From Acinetobacter towneri DSM 14962 = CIP 107472 (GTDB taxonomy: Bacteria; Pseudomonadota; Gammaproteobacteria; Pseudomonadales; Moraxellaceae), in NCBI RefSeq assembly GCF_000368785.1, contig NZ_KB849690.1:206966-270965 (forward strand): DNA of 64,000 nucleotides. Direction: 5' to 3'. Made by a program: the position numbers and the translations under genes. This document shows positions 1-10,305 of the stretch, piece after piece (the stretch's first letter is position 1; each line of letters begins with the position of its first letter). The notes beneath the pieces were generated by a model. That model was not told the DNA's origin. It ran no database searches and worked only from the letters and a program-made list of their open reading frames with translations.

Positions 1-1009
1 AGGTATCTAACAGCTCAGCAGGTGAAAGCGCTTTAATCCATTGACCATTCAGCCAATTGAGTTTTTCCACATCAAAGATAGGGCCGCCTAGTGAAACACG
101 TTGAATATCAAAGTGTTCAATCATTTCGGCTAAGGTGAATTTTTCACTTTCATCTGGCATTGACCAACCCATGCGACCTAAATAGTTCAGCAAAGCTTCA
201 GGTAATACGCCAATGTCTTTGTAGTAGTTGATTGAAGTTGGGTTTTTACGTTTAGATAATTTTGATTTGTCTGGGTTACGCAACAATGGCATGTGGCATA
301 ACACAGGCATATCCCAACCAAAATATTGATAAAGCAATTGGTGTTTCGGTGCCGATGGAATCCATTCTTCACCACGAATCACGTGAGTGATTTGCATCAA
401 ATGGTCATCGACCACGTTGGCCAAATGGTAAGTTGGCAAGCCATCTGTTTTCAGCAAAATTTGCATATCGACTTGCGCCCATGGAATTTCCACTTCACCG
501 CGCAGCATGTCATTAAATTTACATACGCCTTCGGTTGGCACTTTCATACGAATCACATGCGCTTCGCCTGCCGCTAAACGACGCTGCACTTCATCTGCAG
601 ACAAGTTTAAACCACGACCATCGTAGCGCGGGCTTTCACCACGTGCTTGTTGTTCTGCACGCATTTGATCTAGTTCTTCGCTAGTAGCGAAGCAATAGAA
701 AGCATGCCCTTGTTCAACCAAGTGCAAGGCGTATTGCTTATAAATATCCATACGTTCAGATTGGCGATACGGTGCATGTGGGCCGCCGATATCTGGACCT
801 TCTGCCCAATTTAAGCCTAACCAACGCAATGAATCCAAAATCATTTTTTCAGATTCAGGGGTTGAGCGCAGTTGGTCAGTATCTTCAATACGAAGAATAA
901 ATTCACCACCGTGTTGTTTGGCAAAACATAAGTTAAACAAGGCGATATACGCTGTTCCCACGTGCGGGAAACCAGTAGGAGAAGGCGCGATACGAGTACG
1001 AACAGTCAT
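1..1009 (-). CDS. gltX: Glutamyl-tRNA synthetase, N-terminal part (cut by window edge)
   Basis: Class I aminoacyl-tRNA synthetase that charges tRNA-Glu in the cytoplasm. Reading leftward from the ATG at 1009, the protein starts [20 protein letters not shown], which contains the HIGH-type ATP motif (HVGT). The KMSKS equivalent KLSKR appears near residue 250. About 336 residues are present: the Rossmann catalytic domain and the start of the region leading to the anticodon-binding domain. The C-terminus lies beyond base 1. Family identity is secure from the two signature motifs. Whether this is a discriminating or non-discriminating GluRS cannot be told here. Confidence 0.96.
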   Translation of the reverse strand, partial: MTVRTRIAPSPTGFPHVGTAYIALFNLCFAKQHGGEFILRIEDTDQLRSTPESEKMILDSLRWLGLNWAEGPDIGGPHAPYRQSERMDIYKQYALHLVEQGHAFYCFATSEELDQMRAEQQARGESPRYDGRGLNLSADEVQRRLAAGEAHVIRMKVPTEGVCKFNDMLRGEVEIPWAQVDMQILLKTDGLPTYHLANVVDDHLMQITHVIRGEEWIPSAPKHQLLYQYFGWDMPVLCHMPLLRNPDKSKLSKRKNPTSINYYKDIGVLPEALLNYLGRMGWSMPDESEKFTLAEMIEHFDIQRVSLGGPIFDVEKLNWLNGQWIKALSPAELLDT

Positions 1010-1050
1010 AAGCAAAAATTAATTCAAAATGTAAATTGCAACCATTATAA

Positions 1051-1102
1051 CGAAAAAGCCCAAGTACTTAATGTTAAATTCAACATTCTGTACTTGGGCG
1101 TT
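1051..1102 (-). terminator. Intrinsic terminator of the small exported-protein gene
   Basis: A ten-base stem (GCCCAAGTAC at 1058-1067 pairing with GTACTTGGGC at 1090-1099) encloses a second inner stem AATGTT/AACATT. On the minus strand it is followed by a T run. It lies downstream of the gene ending at 1151 and upstream of gltX. Confidence 0.8.
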
Positions 1103-1150
1103 TCAACTGCATTTGAAAAGGGGATTAAAGGCAGTGAGTTTGATGCAGAC

Positions 1151-1438
1151 TTATGAGTTACCTTGCGGGAATAAGGCTTGTACGAAACGGCTAAAACGCT
1201 GATTTTGCAAGGCAAAGAAATTTTGAGTTGGGGCAAGATTAATTGAAGTCAGCACTTTTAAATCATTATTCGATTCAAACTTTTGCTTGTCTGCCTGTTT
1301 TTGCTGGGTAATGGCTTTTTCAATTAAAGAGCCTTTTGCCTCAGTTAAATTGGTTTTGCTTTCAGCAGATTTGATCACTGCACTGTGACCGACTGTACTT
1401 AAGCTGAGTAATACTGCGAACATGAGTTTAGATTTCAT
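1151..1438 (-). CDS. Small exported protein of unknown function
   Basis: 95 residues. An N-terminal signal peptide is visible (MKSKLMFAVLLSLSTVGHSA, probable cleavage after the SHA-type site near residue 20). The mature part is short, charged and Lys/Gln-rich, with no motif I recognise. A purine-rich stretch (GAAAGGGGGA on the minus strand) lies just upstream of the ATG as ribosome-binding site, and a strong terminator follows, so it is probably a single-gene transcript. It is likely periplasmic; function unknown. Confidence 0.7.
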   Translation of the reverse strand: MKSKLMFAVLLSLSTVGHSAVIKSAESKTNLTEAKGSLIEKAITQQKQADKQKFESNNDLKVLTSINLAPTQNFFALQNQRFSRFVQALFPQGNS

Positions 1439-1942
1439 TTTGATTCCCCCTTTCCTTTATGAGTGAACTCACAATTTATAAATTGTTTTAATCACTTTAA
1501 TATTTAATCACAAAAATCATAACAAAAGTAGATTTGCGTCACACTCTTAATAAGATCTTTATCATTATTTACTCACTATATACCGATTTTTCAGATGATC
1601 TTTGATTTAGAACATGTTGTAACAAACAACTGTGGAGATATCGTGAAGATTGTTACAAAAGTCACAATAAAATAGTTTTGAAGCGGGTTTGATTGCTGTG
1701 ATGTCGCTTATTTTACCGTTGAGTCTAAAAACGGATCAAAGTTTTATTCACTTTTCATATATCTAATCCATAAAAAGGTATAAATTTGGAATAAACGCCG
1801 CATCTTGAATTAAATTGATTAAAAACAATTAATTAAAGCTAAATTATTTGAATTTAATCATTTTTTGCATGTTTTTTACAAATTGCGCAGCGCCTGAGCA
1901 TTGCATATATTGAGCGACAGATTAAAGGTGATGTGTGCTGTA
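1439..1942. other. Non-coding region between divergent genes
   Basis: AT-rich and without a credible gene. It must hold the promoters for the leftward small exported protein and the rightward sulfate-binding protein. The one structured element seen is the inverted pair TTGTAACAA (1617-1625) and TTGTTACAA (1650-1658), 24 bases apart, a possible regulator site. Sulfate-binding protein genes are often CysB-controlled, but I cannot assign this site to CysB. Confidence 0.4.
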
Positions 1943-2956
1943 ATGAAAACTCAATTGAAAGCTTTATTGGCTGCTGCGCTATTGGCAACAGGTTTTGCTG
2001 CAACGACTGCTCAGGCTGCAGATCGTCAGTTTTTAAATGTATCGTATGATGCGACCCGCGAATTTTATGATGAATTTAACAAGTCGTTTGGTCAGTACTG
2101 GAAAAAACGTACAGGTTTAGACGTCAACTTTAAACAATCACATGGTGGTTCAGGCAAGCAAGCGCGTTCTGTGGTCGATGGTTTAAAGGGCGATGTCGTA
2201 ACTTTGGCATTGGCGAATGACATTGAAGAAATTGTAAAGTCAGGTCAAATCCAAGCAGGTTGGCAAAAAGAATTTCCTCATAACTCTGCGCCTTATACCT
2301 CGACCATCGTCTTTATGGTGCGTAAAGGCAATCCGAAAAACATTAAAGACTGGAATGACTTAACCAAACCAGGCGTACAAATTATTACCCCTAACCCGAA
2401 AACAGGTGGTTTGCCACGTTGGGTGTATTTATCGGCTTGGGGTTATGCAGAAAAGCAGCTGGGCGGCTCTAAGGCCAAAGCGCAAGAATTTGTGGGCAAG
2501 ATGTACCACAATGTAAAAGTGATGGATTCGGCAGCACGTGCGTCGATGACTACATTTGCTGAACGTGGCATTGGTGATGTGTTGTTGACTTGGGAAAATG
2601 AAGCCCTTGTAACTTTAAAAACCTTAGGCAAAGACAAGTTTGATATTGTTTATCCATCTATTTCTATTTTGACTGAACCTTCGGTGGCAATCGTAGACCG
2701 CACAGTAGAAAAAAATGGCAATAAATGGTTAGCGACAGGCTATATCAACTATTTATATTCACCTTTAGGTCAGGAAATGGCGGCTAAGCATTTCTACCGT
2801 CCACGTAATGAAAAAGTCCTTGCAAAATATGCAGCGCAATTTCCGAAATTAAAAACTTTCACCATTGATGAAGTGTTCGGTGGTTGGGAAAATGCACAAA
2901 AAACCCATTTTGTGAATGGTGCGATTTTCGACCAAATTTATAATACTAAGCGTTAA
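1943..2956 (+). CDS. sbp: Sulfate ABC transporter periplasmic substrate-binding protein
   Basis: Periplasmic receptor that delivers sulfate (or thiosulfate) to a CysTWA-type ABC importer. The ATG at 1943 is preferred over upstream in-frame starts at 1901 and 1931 because a clean Sec signal peptide begins there, with probable cleavage after residue 25 (TTAQA/ADRQ). The mature protein shows Sbp/CysP family signatures: LNVSYDATREFYDEFN at the N-terminus, FKQSHGGSGKQARSV, VTLALANDIEEI, and LLTWENEA in the second lobe. At 337 residues it has the usual family length. No permease or ATPase genes are adjacent, so the transporter genes are elsewhere. The terminator at about 3000 makes it monocistronic. 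Confidence 0.93.
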   Translation: MKTQLKALLAAALLATGFAATTAQAADRQFLNVSYDATREFYDEFNKSFGQYWKKRTGLDVNFKQSHGGSGKQARSVVDGLKGDVVTLALANDIEEIVKSGQIQAGWQKEFPHNSAPYTSTIVFMVRKGNPKNIKDWNDLTKPGVQIITPNPKTGGLPRWVYLSAWGYAEKQLGGSKAKAQEFVGKMYHNVKVMDSAARASMTTFAERGIGDVLLTWENEALVTLKTLGKDKFDIVYPSISILTEPSVAIVDRTVEKNGNKWLATGYINYLYSPLGQEMAAKHFYRPRNEKVLAKYAAQFPKLKTFTIDEVFGGWENAQKTHFVNGAIFDQIYNTKR

Positions 2957-2997
2957 ACAGATATCCATTTTCGGATAATCTTTTATTGGATTGGCAC

Positions 2998-3027
2998 ACA
3001 AAAAAATCTCTACGGAGATTTTTTTGT
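2998..3027 (+). terminator. Intrinsic terminator after sbp
   Basis: AAAAAATCTC, a four-base loop, then GAGATTTTTTT: a stem with a T run directly downstream of the sulfate-binding protein gene. Confidence 0.8.
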
Positions 3028-3153
3028 GCTTTAAAAAAGTCAAAAACGGTTTTCCCTATGGAAAGTAATATTTATCTACAAAAAGACGTTTGGAGCTTTG
3101 CCAAAACAAGGTAATAATGTGCAGTTACATTTTAGCTGTATTGATTAAACCTT

Positions 3154-4065
3154 ATGTCGCATATTTCTGTATTACTTCATGAAACTGTTGATGCCGTGTT
3201 GGCAGATCGCAATACAGGAATTTATGTCGATGCCACCTTTGGACGAGGTGGACACACGCGTTTGTTGTTATCCAAATTGGATGCGCAGGCACGAGTCTAT
3301 GCCTTTGATAAAGATCCACAAGCTTTGGCCGTGGCAGCAGAATTGGCGCAGCAAGATTCGCGCTTTCAGATTATTCATGCCAGTTTTGCCGATATGCAGC
3401 AAGCGTTGAATGATTTGGGCGTCACTCAGGTCGATGGTGTGATGGCCGATTTAGGCGTGTCGTCACCACAGCTAGATCAGGCAGAACGCGGTTTTAGCTT
3501 TATGAAAGATGGCCCGCTTGATATGCGTATGGACAACTCACAAGGCCCGACTGCGGCAGAATGGCTGGTGGATATTGAAGAAGAAGCCTTAGCCAATGTG
3601 ATTTTTCAATATGGTGAAGAGCGTTATAGCCGCCGTATTGCCAAAGCCATTAAACAGGCGGGTTATATTGAAACTACCGCACAATTGGCTGAAATTGTAA
3701 AAGTTGCCCATCCGAAGTGGGAAAAAAACAAACACGCTGCAACACGTACTTTTCAGGCAATTCGTATTGCGATTAATAAAGAATTAGAAGATATTGAAAA
3801 CTTCTTACCGCAGGCGGTTGAGGTATTAAAACCCGAAGGTCGTTTGGCGGTAATTAGCTTCCATTCTTTGGAAGATCGTTTAATTAAACAGTTTATTCAA
3901 AAAGAATCGAGCCTGCCTGAAGATTCGGGTTGGGGCTTGCCACAACAGCAACAAGATACACGTCGATTGAAAAAAATCTCACGTGTGCGTGCCAGTGATG
4001 AAGAAGTCAAAGCCAATCCACGCTCACGCAGCGCATGGCTACGTGTTGCAGAACGATTAGCTTGA
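3154..4065 (+). CDS. rsmH: 16S rRNA (cytosine-1402-N4)-methyltransferase
   Basis: SAM-dependent methyltransferase that N4-methylates C1402 in the decoding centre of 16S rRNA. The 303-residue product has the MraW/RsmH signatures: HISVLLHETVDAV at the N-terminus, the SAM-binding loop DATFGRGGHT near residues 27-36, ADLGVSSPQLD, and RGFSFMKDGPLDMRMD. The ISFHSLEDR motif lies near residue 228. It is the first gene of the division/peptidoglycan operon, with ftsL starting 11 bases later. mraZ, which precedes rsmH in many bacteria, is absent here. Confidence 0.97.
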   Translation: MSHISVLLHETVDAVLADRNTGIYVDATFGRGGHTRLLLSKLDAQARVYAFDKDPQALAVAAELAQQDSRFQIIHASFADMQQALNDLGVTQVDGVMADLGVSSPQLDQAERGFSFMKDGPLDMRMDNSQGPTAAEWLVDIEEEALANVIFQYGEERYSRRIAKAIKQAGYIETTAQLAEIVKVAHPKWEKNKHAATRTFQAIRIAINKELEDIENFLPQAVEVLKPEGRLAVISFHSLEDRLIKQFIQKESSLPEDSGWGLPQQQQDTRRLKKISRVRASDEEVKANPRSRSAWLRVAERLA

Positions 4066-4076
4066 AAAGGCCAATA

Positions 4077-4406
4077 ATGAAAACTGAAACCGTTGAAAAA
4101 AATCAATCTCAAGTGCGACTGAAAAAAATGGTCGCCTATTTTATTTTATTGGCGCTGGTGTTTATCAGCGCGATTATGGTGGTGTTTCAGGTGTTTGAGT
4201 ATCGGCATGATTATCGTGAGCTGAGTTCTTATATGCGCGAGCGGGATGACTTAAATGCCGAATGGGGGCGTTTGTTAATTGAACAGCAGACCTTTGGTGC
4301 AACTGCACAAATTGGCACTCGTGCGGTGACGCAATTGCGCATGTATTCACCGCCTGCACAGCAAACGGTGGTGATTTCTTTGCCTACAACTTCAGCACAA
4401 CAATAA
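4077..4406 (+). CDS. ftsL: Cell division protein FtsL
   Basis: Small bitopic membrane protein of the FtsQLB divisome complex. I chose the ATG at 4077 (109 residues) because the upstream in-frame ATG at 4035 overlaps rsmH and gives an overlong cytoplasmic tail. A short basic cytoplasmic segment is followed by one membrane helix (about residues 18-42, rich in I/L/V/F) and a periplasmic heptad-like region. Identification depends as much on position between rsmH and ftsI as on sequence, because FtsL diverges strongly. Confidence 0.88.
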   Translation: MKTETVEKNQSQVRLKKMVAYFILLALVFISAIMVVFQVFEYRHDYRELSSYMRERDDLNAEWGRLLIEQQTFGATAQIGTRAVTQLRMYSPPAQQTVVISLPTTSAQQ

Positions 4407-4418
4407 GGCGAGTTGCAC

Positions 4419-6242
4419 ATGGTCGATACGCGCAAAAAGCAAACCCGAAAGAAACAGCAATCGGTAACTGGAAAAAATGCCATTCATGTAGAAATGTGGC
4501 GTTTTTACTTAATGTGGGCTGTGGTACTGCTGGTGTTCGTGGCACTGGTGGGACGTGCTTTTTATGTGCAAATTGTGAACCATGACTTTTTACAAAACAA
4601 AGCCAATGCCAATATTTTAAGAACAGAAAAGCTCAAAGCTATGCGCGGGGTGATTTATGATCGCCACGGTGTGCCTTTGGCAATTAGTACCCCTGTAATG
4701 AAAGTGGTGATTGATCCACGTGATTATTTTGACAATAAAAAGTTGTTTGATGAAATTACCGCAGAGCTGGAAAAAAATCCGACCAGTCGTAAATTGCAGC
4801 GTCAATTGCCAGATAAAAACTTGAATTTAGATGAACTTGCCGATGCAGTTGGGATGGATCGCCAAGAACTGAAAAATAAAATGAACGAGCGTCCGCGTTC
4901 ACGTTATTTGGTTTTACAAAAAGAAGTGCCGCCGCAACAGGCAGAGCTGATTCTAAAACGTAATTTCCAAGGGGTATATACCGAGAAAAACTATAAGCGT
5001 TATTACCCGCAGCCACAGCCGAATGCACAAATTATTGGTTTGACCAATAGTGAAGGCACAGGCATTGAAGGCTTGGAAATGCAGCTAAATACCCGCTTGG
5101 CAGGCGTGGATGGTGAACAGCAAATCGTGCGCGATAAAAAGGGTAACCGTGTCAAAGACCCAGAAGTGGTGAGAGAGGTTGAACCGGGCGAAAATATTAC
5201 CCTGAGTATCGACTCACGTTTGCAATACATTATGTATCGTGAATTGACTGCAGCAGGGGTGGCAAATAATGCCCGTTCAGCCACAGCAATTGCGGTAGAT
5301 GTGAAAACGGGTGAAATTTTGGCGATGACCAGTTGGCCGTCGTATAACCCGAATGACAAAAAAAGTTTGTCCAATAAAGATGCCATGCGTAACCGTGGTG
5401 CGGTGGATTCTTTTGAACCGGGTTCGACCATGAAGCCTATGACGGTGGCAATGGCACTGGAAAGTGGCAAATATTCACCGAATACCGTGGTCAATTTAAG
5501 TGGTGGTTCAATGCGGGTGGGTAATCATACCATTCGTGATACTCACAATTATGGCTCACTGACTTTGGCGGGAATCATCCAAAAATCGTCAAACGTGGGT
5601 GTGGCGAAAATTGCCTTATCTTTACCGTATGCGACCTTGCCGACTTTTTATAAGCGTTTAGGGTTTGGTGCGCGTTCTGCAGTGAAATTTCCGGGTGAAA
5701 GTGCAGGTTTAATTTTGCCGCCAAGCAAGTGGAATGTGTCGGAAGTGGCGACCATGTCTTATGGTTATGGTTTGAACGCCACTGTGCTGCAATTGGCAGA
5801 TGCCTATGCCATGCTTGCCAATAAAGGCGTAAAAATGCCGCTGAGTTTATACAAATTAGAAGAACAGCCTAAAGGCGAACAAATTGTTGATGCTAAAATT
5901 GCCGATCAAGTTCTACTGATGATGGAAGCCGTAACGTTACCCGGTGGTACGGCACGTCAAGCCAATATTCCAGGCTATCGGGTTGCAGGTAAAACGGGAA
6001 CAGCGCATAAACTTCGTGCAGACCGCAAAGGCTATTCACAGACTGAATATCGTGCCTTGTTTGCTGGGGTTGCGCCAGTCAGTGATCCGCGTTTAGCCAT
6101 GGTTGTCGTGGTGGAAAATCCAACAGGACAGTATTATGGTGGTTTGGTGGCAGCGCCTGTATTTGCTCGTGTGATGCAAGAATCTTTACGTTTAATGAAC
6201 GTACCTTTAGATAAACCTTTAGAAACTCCCAACATCCAATAA
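4419..6242 (+). CDS. ftsI: Peptidoglycan D,D-transpeptidase FtsI (PBP3)
   Basis: Septal class B penicillin-binding protein that cross-links peptidoglycan at the division site; target of several beta-lactams. The order is a cytoplasmic basic tail, one membrane helix (about residues 23-45), the PBP dimerisation domain, then the transpeptidase domain. The active-site triad is visible: STMK with nucleophile Ser336, SSN at 390-392, and KTG at 525-527. The ATG at 4419 (607 residues) has AAGG at 4405-4408 as ribosome-binding site; a TTG at 4413 is an alternative. It lies 12 bases after ftsL and 10 before murE. Confidence 0.97.
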   Translation: MVDTRKKQTRKKQQSVTGKNAIHVEMWRFYLMWAVVLLVFVALVGRAFYVQIVNHDFLQNKANANILRTEKLKAMRGVIYDRHGVPLAISTPVMKVVIDPRDYFDNKKLFDEITAELEKNPTSRKLQRQLPDKNLNLDELADAVGMDRQELKNKMNERPRSRYLVLQKEVPPQQAELILKRNFQGVYTEKNYKRYYPQPQPNAQIIGLTNSEGTGIEGLEMQLNTRLAGVDGEQQIVRDKKGNRVKDPEVVREVEPGENITLSIDSRLQYIMYRELTAAGVANNARSATAIAVDVKTGEILAMTSWPSYNPNDKKSLSNKDAMRNRGAVDSFEPGSTMKPMTVAMALESGKYSPNTVVNLSGGSMRVGNHTIRDTHNYGSLTLAGIIQKSSNVGVAKIALSLPYATLPTFYKRLGFGARSAVKFPGESAGLILPPSKWNVSEVATMSYGYGLNATVLQLADAYAMLANKGVKMPLSLYKLEEQPKGEQIVDAKIADQVLLMMEAVTLPGGTARQANIPGYRVAGKTGTAHKLRADRKGYSQTEYRALFAGVAPVSDPRLAMVVVVENPTGQYYGGLVAAPVFARVMQESLRLMNVPLDKPLETPNIQ

Positions 6243-6252
6243 CAGGTGACGC

Positions 6253-7746
6253 ATGTCTATCAGCTTTCAAAATATTTATCGCAGTTCCCGCGTTGCAGAT
6301 TGGATGATACAAGACTTTCAGGGCTTTCAACTCGACAGCCGCCATGTGACAGCAGGGCAAATTTTTATTGCCCTGACCAGTTTGTCGCAGCCTGAAAAAA
6401 CCGCACAATTTGCACAAGCAGCTTTAGATCAAGGTGCTTTGGCGGTGATTTCGGAAACTGAACTGGCAGTTGCCAATAATTTGGTGGTGCCAGATGTGCG
6501 TCAGCGCATGGGACAGTGGCAAAAACAATATTTACAAGCACGACAGCCTGTACCTTTAGCGCGTATGCTTGCAGTCACGGGCACCAATGGTAAAACCACG
6601 ATTTCCCGCTTAATTGCTGAGTTGTTAATGTTACAAGCCCAACGCTGTGCAGTCATGGGCACCACAGGCAACGGAATTTTGCCTAATTTGGAAGCTTCAA
6701 CACATACCACTTTAGATGCCTTGCAACTGCAAAATGCTTTATACAGCTATGCACAACAGGGGGCAAAATTTGCCGCAATTGAAGCCAGTTCACATGGTTT
6801 GGAGCAAGGGCGCTTAAATGGCTGCGATATTGAAATTGCGGTATATAGCAACCTGAGCCGTGATCATTTGGATTATCACGGTACTTTAGAGGCGTATGCT
6901 GCAGCCAAAGCCATGCTGTTTCAGTTTGCCAGTTTAAAAGTTGCAATTGTCAATTTAGATGATGAATATGCTGGGATCATGTTGCAAGCGGCGCAACAGA
7001 ACCCTGCGCAACCGAAAATTTTGACTTATTCCACGCAGCAAGCGGCAGACTATCAAGTACAGCAGATTGAATACAGTCTGAATGGTGTACGTTTCCATCT
7101 ACAAACTGCTACGGCAGAATATGTGGTGCAAAGTCCGTTGCTCGGACATTTTAATGTTGAAAACTTGGTCGCGAGTTTAATCGCAGCAGAGCAAGCAGGT
7201 TTTGCATTACAGGATTTAATACACACGACTGCACAACTTAAAGGCGCACCGGGGCGTATGCAAGTGTTGCGTGATGCAGAGCGTTTATTTGTGGTGGATT
7301 ATGCACACACGCCAGATGCCCTAATTCAAGTGTTGCAAACCTTAAAACGCCATGTTAGCGCACAGCTTTGGGCGGTGTTTGGCTGCGGTGGAGATCGGGA
7401 TCGTGGTAAACGCCCACTGATGACCCAAGCGGCATTGGACTATGCCAATGTTGTGCTTTTGACTTCTGATAACCCGCGTACAGAAGATCCTTTGCAAATT
7501 TTTGCCGATATGCAGACAGGTGTCGATTTGTCGGTGGCACAGAGCCATGAAATTCATGATCGTCGTGAAGCGATTAAATATGCAGTCAAACATGCACAGT
7601 CAGGCGATATTGTCTTGATTGCAGGCAAAGGTCATGAAAACTATCAAGAAATAGATGGGGTAAGACACTGGTTTGACGATGTGGTTGAAGTGCAATCTGC
7701 GATAGATGCACAGCATTGTTCACCTTCTGCTTATCCTGCCCAATAA
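6253..7746 (+). CDS. murE: UDP-MurNAc-tripeptide synthetase MurE
   Basis: Cytoplasmic ATP-dependent Mur ligase adding the third residue of the peptidoglycan stem peptide. The 497-residue protein has the three Mur domains. The P-loop TGTNGKTT lies near residue 110 and the catalytic-domain motif EASSHGLEQGRL near 176. The DNPR motif at residues 406-409 is the hallmark of enzymes that use meso-diaminopimelate rather than lysine, as expected for a Gram-negative. It is translationally close to ftsI (10-base gap) and murF (9-base gap). Confidence 0.97.
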   Translation: MSISFQNIYRSSRVADWMIQDFQGFQLDSRHVTAGQIFIALTSLSQPEKTAQFAQAALDQGALAVISETELAVANNLVVPDVRQRMGQWQKQYLQARQPVPLARMLAVTGTNGKTTISRLIAELLMLQAQRCAVMGTTGNGILPNLEASTHTTLDALQLQNALYSYAQQGAKFAAIEASSHGLEQGRLNGCDIEIAVYSNLSRDHLDYHGTLEAYAAAKAMLFQFASLKVAIVNLDDEYAGIMLQAAQQNPAQPKILTYSTQQAADYQVQQIEYSLNGVRFHLQTATAEYVVQSPLLGHFNVENLVASLIAAEQAGFALQDLIHTTAQLKGAPGRMQVLRDAERLFVVDYAHTPDALIQVLQTLKRHVSAQLWAVFGCGGDRDRGKRPLMTQAALDYANVVLLTSDNPRTEDPLQIFADMQTGVDLSVAQSHEIHDRREAIKYAVKHAQSGDIVLIAGKGHENYQEIDGVRHWFDDVVEVQSAIDAQHCSPSAYPAQ

Positions 7747-7755
7747 GGAATTTGT

Positions 7756-9165
7756 ATGCACACTTCCACCACCAGTACCGCAATTTTAGAACCTTGGACT
7801 GCCGAACAACTCAAACAGGCAACACAGGGTTATTGGTTCAATGGGCAAGCACCGCAAGGCGAGATTAAACGTATTTTAACCGATTCACGCCATGCTGAAG
7901 CAGGCGATGCCTTTTTGGCTTTAAAAGGTGAGCGTTTTGATGCGCATGATTTTGTGGCACAAGTAGCGACTCAGGGCTGTTCTATGGCAATTGTCAGCCA
8001 GCCTGTAGACGCAGATATTTGCCAATTGGTCGTGCCTGATACCCGTTTAGCTTTAGGACACTTGGGCGCATTTCGTCGTCAGCAACATCCTCAATTAAAA
8101 GTGATTGCGTTAACAGGCAGTAGCGGTAAAACCACCACTAAAGAAATGCTCGGTAGTATTTTGTCACGTTTGGCACCGACTTTAATTACCCGTGGCAACC
8201 TGAATAATGACTTGGGTGTGCCGATGATGTTGTTGGAGTTGAATGCAAGCCATCAATATGCAGTGATGGAATTAGGCGCCAGTCATCAAGGTGAAATCGA
8301 TTACACCTCAAACTTGGTGCAGCCGCAGGTGGCAGGCATTATCAATATTGGTACTGCGCATTTGGGTGAGTTTGGTGGACGTGAGGGCATTTGTCGGGCT
8401 AAGTCTGAAATTTATGCACATATTGCCCCACAAGGCACGGCCATTGTCCCTGCTGCCGATGATTTTGCTGAACAGATTCAGCAAGCGGTTCAGTCAGAAC
8501 AGCGTCTAAGTTTTGGTGCAGGCGGTGATGTATTTGCGACAGACATTCAGTTGCAGCCACAATCGGCAAGTTTTTGTTTAAATACTGCCCAAGGTGTGCG
8601 TCAGATTCACTTGCCATTCGCGGGTGAACACAATGTTCAGAATGCTACGGCTGCTGCTACTTTTGCACTGGCAATTGGCGTAAGTTTAGATGATATTGTC
8701 GCAGGCTTGGAACAGGCACAGGGGGCAAAAGGCCGTTTGAACTTTATTCAGCAAGGCACACATTTATTCATTGATGACACCTATAATGCCAATCCAACCT
8801 CTATGCGTGCTGCAGGCGAAGTCCTTGCACAGCAAACAGGTGTGCGAGTTATGGTCATTGGTGATATTGGTGAGCTGGGCAATAGTGCAGCACAACAGCA
8901 CTATATGTTGGGGCGTGATTTGGTGTCTATTGGTGGCATCAACTTTGTGGTGGCGGTCGGTGAATTTGCACCTGCGACCCAAGAAGGTGCGCGCAGTACC
9001 CAATATGGAAAAAAATTACAGGCTTTTGTCACTCAAGAACAAGCCTTGCCGTTTTTAATTGATCTGGTAAAAACACATCAACCTCAGTCCATGAGTTTCC
9101 TATTTAAAGGTTCTCGTTATACCCATATGGAAACGTTGATGGCTGCATTGATGGAGAAAATTTAA
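7756..9165 (+). CDS. murF: UDP-MurNAc-pentapeptide synthetase MurF
   Basis: Adds D-Ala-D-Ala to the UDP-MurNAc-tripeptide, completing the soluble peptidoglycan precursor. The 469-residue Mur ligase has the P-loop LTGSSGKTTTKEML near residue 120, the LNNDLGVP and MELGASHQGEI motifs, and FIDDTYNANPTSM in the C-terminal half, which is characteristic of MurF. The stop codon abuts the mraY start (9166) with no gap, suggesting translational coupling. Confidence 0.97.
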   Translation: MHTSTTSTAILEPWTAEQLKQATQGYWFNGQAPQGEIKRILTDSRHAEAGDAFLALKGERFDAHDFVAQVATQGCSMAIVSQPVDADICQLVVPDTRLALGHLGAFRRQQHPQLKVIALTGSSGKTTTKEMLGSILSRLAPTLITRGNLNNDLGVPMMLLELNASHQYAVMELGASHQGEIDYTSNLVQPQVAGIINIGTAHLGEFGGREGICRAKSEIYAHIAPQGTAIVPAADDFAEQIQQAVQSEQRLSFGAGGDVFATDIQLQPQSASFCLNTAQGVRQIHLPFAGEHNVQNATAAATFALAIGVSLDDIVAGLEQAQGAKGRLNFIQQGTHLFIDDTYNANPTSMRAAGEVLAQQTGVRVMVIGDIGELGNSAAQQHYMLGRDLVSIGGINFVVAVGEFAPATQEGARSTQYGKKLQAFVTQEQALPFLIDLVKTHQPQSMSFLFKGSRYTHMETLMAALMEKI

Positions 9166-10284
9166 ATGCTGTTATGGTTATTTGAACAGCTGGCGGGCTA
9201 TAACAGCTCGTTTCAGGTGGTTCGTTATTTAACATTACGTTCATTACTGAGTGTATTGACTGCGCTTGGCATCGGTTTGGTGCTAGGTCCTGTGATGATT
9301 CGTAAACTGCAAGCATTAAAATACGGTCAAGCAGTCAGCTCTTATGCACCTGAGGGGCATGCCAAAAAAATGGGTACGCCAACCATGGGCGGGGTATTAA
9401 TCCTGCTTTCCATTGGTATTTCGACCCTATTATGGGCAGATTTATCTAACCCTTACGTCTGGATTGTACTGGCGGTTATGGTCATTTTTGGCGCTGTAGG
9501 CTGGGCAGATGACTGGATTAAAATTCGCTACAAAGACAATGCGGGTTTGCCTGCGCGTAAAAAATTCTTCTGGACTTCGGTGGCCTCATTGGGTGCGGGT
9601 ATTGCGTTGTATGTGATTGCAACCCAACAGCCAAATCCTGCACAAACCGCAGATATGCTGGATGTGTTGATTCCATTCTTTAAAGATTTCAGCATTCCAT
9701 TGTCGTCGATTCCACTCGGTATTGGCTTCATTATCTTTACCTATTTGGTAATTAACGGTGCCTCAAATGCGGTGAACCTGACTGATGGTTTAGATGGTTT
9801 GGCAATTATGCCAATCGTGTTGGTTGCGGCAGGTTTGGGCGTCTTTGCCTACTTAGCGGGGGATGTTCGTTTTGCCGATTATCTGCATATCCCTTATGTG
9901 AAATATGCGTCTGAGTTGGTGGTAATCTGTGCCGCGATGATTGGAGCAGGCTTAGCCTTCCTGTGGTATAACGCGCATCCTGCACAAGTCTTTATGGGCG
10001 ATGTCGGCGCATTGTCTTTGGGGGCAATGCTGGGTACGATTGCCGTGATGGTACGTCAGGAAATCGTGTTTGCGATTATGGGTGGGGTGTTTGTAGTTGA
10101 AGCAATTTCGGTATTCCTGCAAATTGGTTCACTACGTATGCGCAATAAACGGGTATTCTTAATGGCGCCGTTGCATCACCACTATGAAAAGAAAGGCTGG
10201 CGTGAAACTCAAGTGGTGATTCGCTTCTGGATTATCACAATTATGCTGGTGGTTTTAGGTTTAATGACTTTAAAATTACGTTAA
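9166..10284 (+). CDS. mraY: Phospho-MurNAc-pentapeptide transferase MraY
   Basis: Integral membrane enzyme that transfers phospho-MurNAc-pentapeptide to undecaprenyl phosphate, forming lipid I. The 372-residue protein is strongly hydrophobic with about ten predicted membrane segments. Family landmarks are [10 protein letters not shown] near residue 67, the aspartate pair in [18 protein letters not shown], and the [13 protein letters not shown] loop near the C-terminus. It is the last gene of the operon before a strong terminator. murG, murC, ftsQ and the rest of a classical dcw cluster do not follow, matching the split cluster known in Acinetobacter. Confidence 0.97.
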   Translation: MLLWLFEQLAGYNSSFQVVRYLTLRSLLSVLTALGIGLVLGPVMIRKLQALKYGQAVSSYAPEGHAKKMGTPTMGGVLILLSIGISTLLWADLSNPYVWIVLAVMVIFGAVGWADDWIKIRYKDNAGLPARKKFFWTSVASLGAGIALYVIATQQPNPAQTADMLDVLIPFFKDFSIPLSSIPLGIGFIIFTYLVINGASNAVNLTDGLDGLAIMPIVLVAAGLGVFAYLAGDVRFADYLHIPYVKYASELVVICAAMIGAGLAFLWYNAHPAQVFMGDVGALSLGAMLGTIAVMVRQEIVFAIMGGVFVVEAISVFLQIGSLRMRNKRVFLMAPLHHHYEKKGWRETQVVIRFWIITIMLVVLGLMTLKLR

Positions 10285-10305
10285 GCCTATCCAACCGAAA
10301 ATTTT

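Noticed and set aside
2849..3043. Leftward frame over the end of sbp
   Set aside because: It overlaps the sbp coding end and its terminator and has no ribosome-binding site; a shadow frame.
5003..5494. 163-codon leftward frame inside ftsI
   Set aside because: It is antisense to the strongly conserved PBP3 transpeptidase region and shows no family motif.
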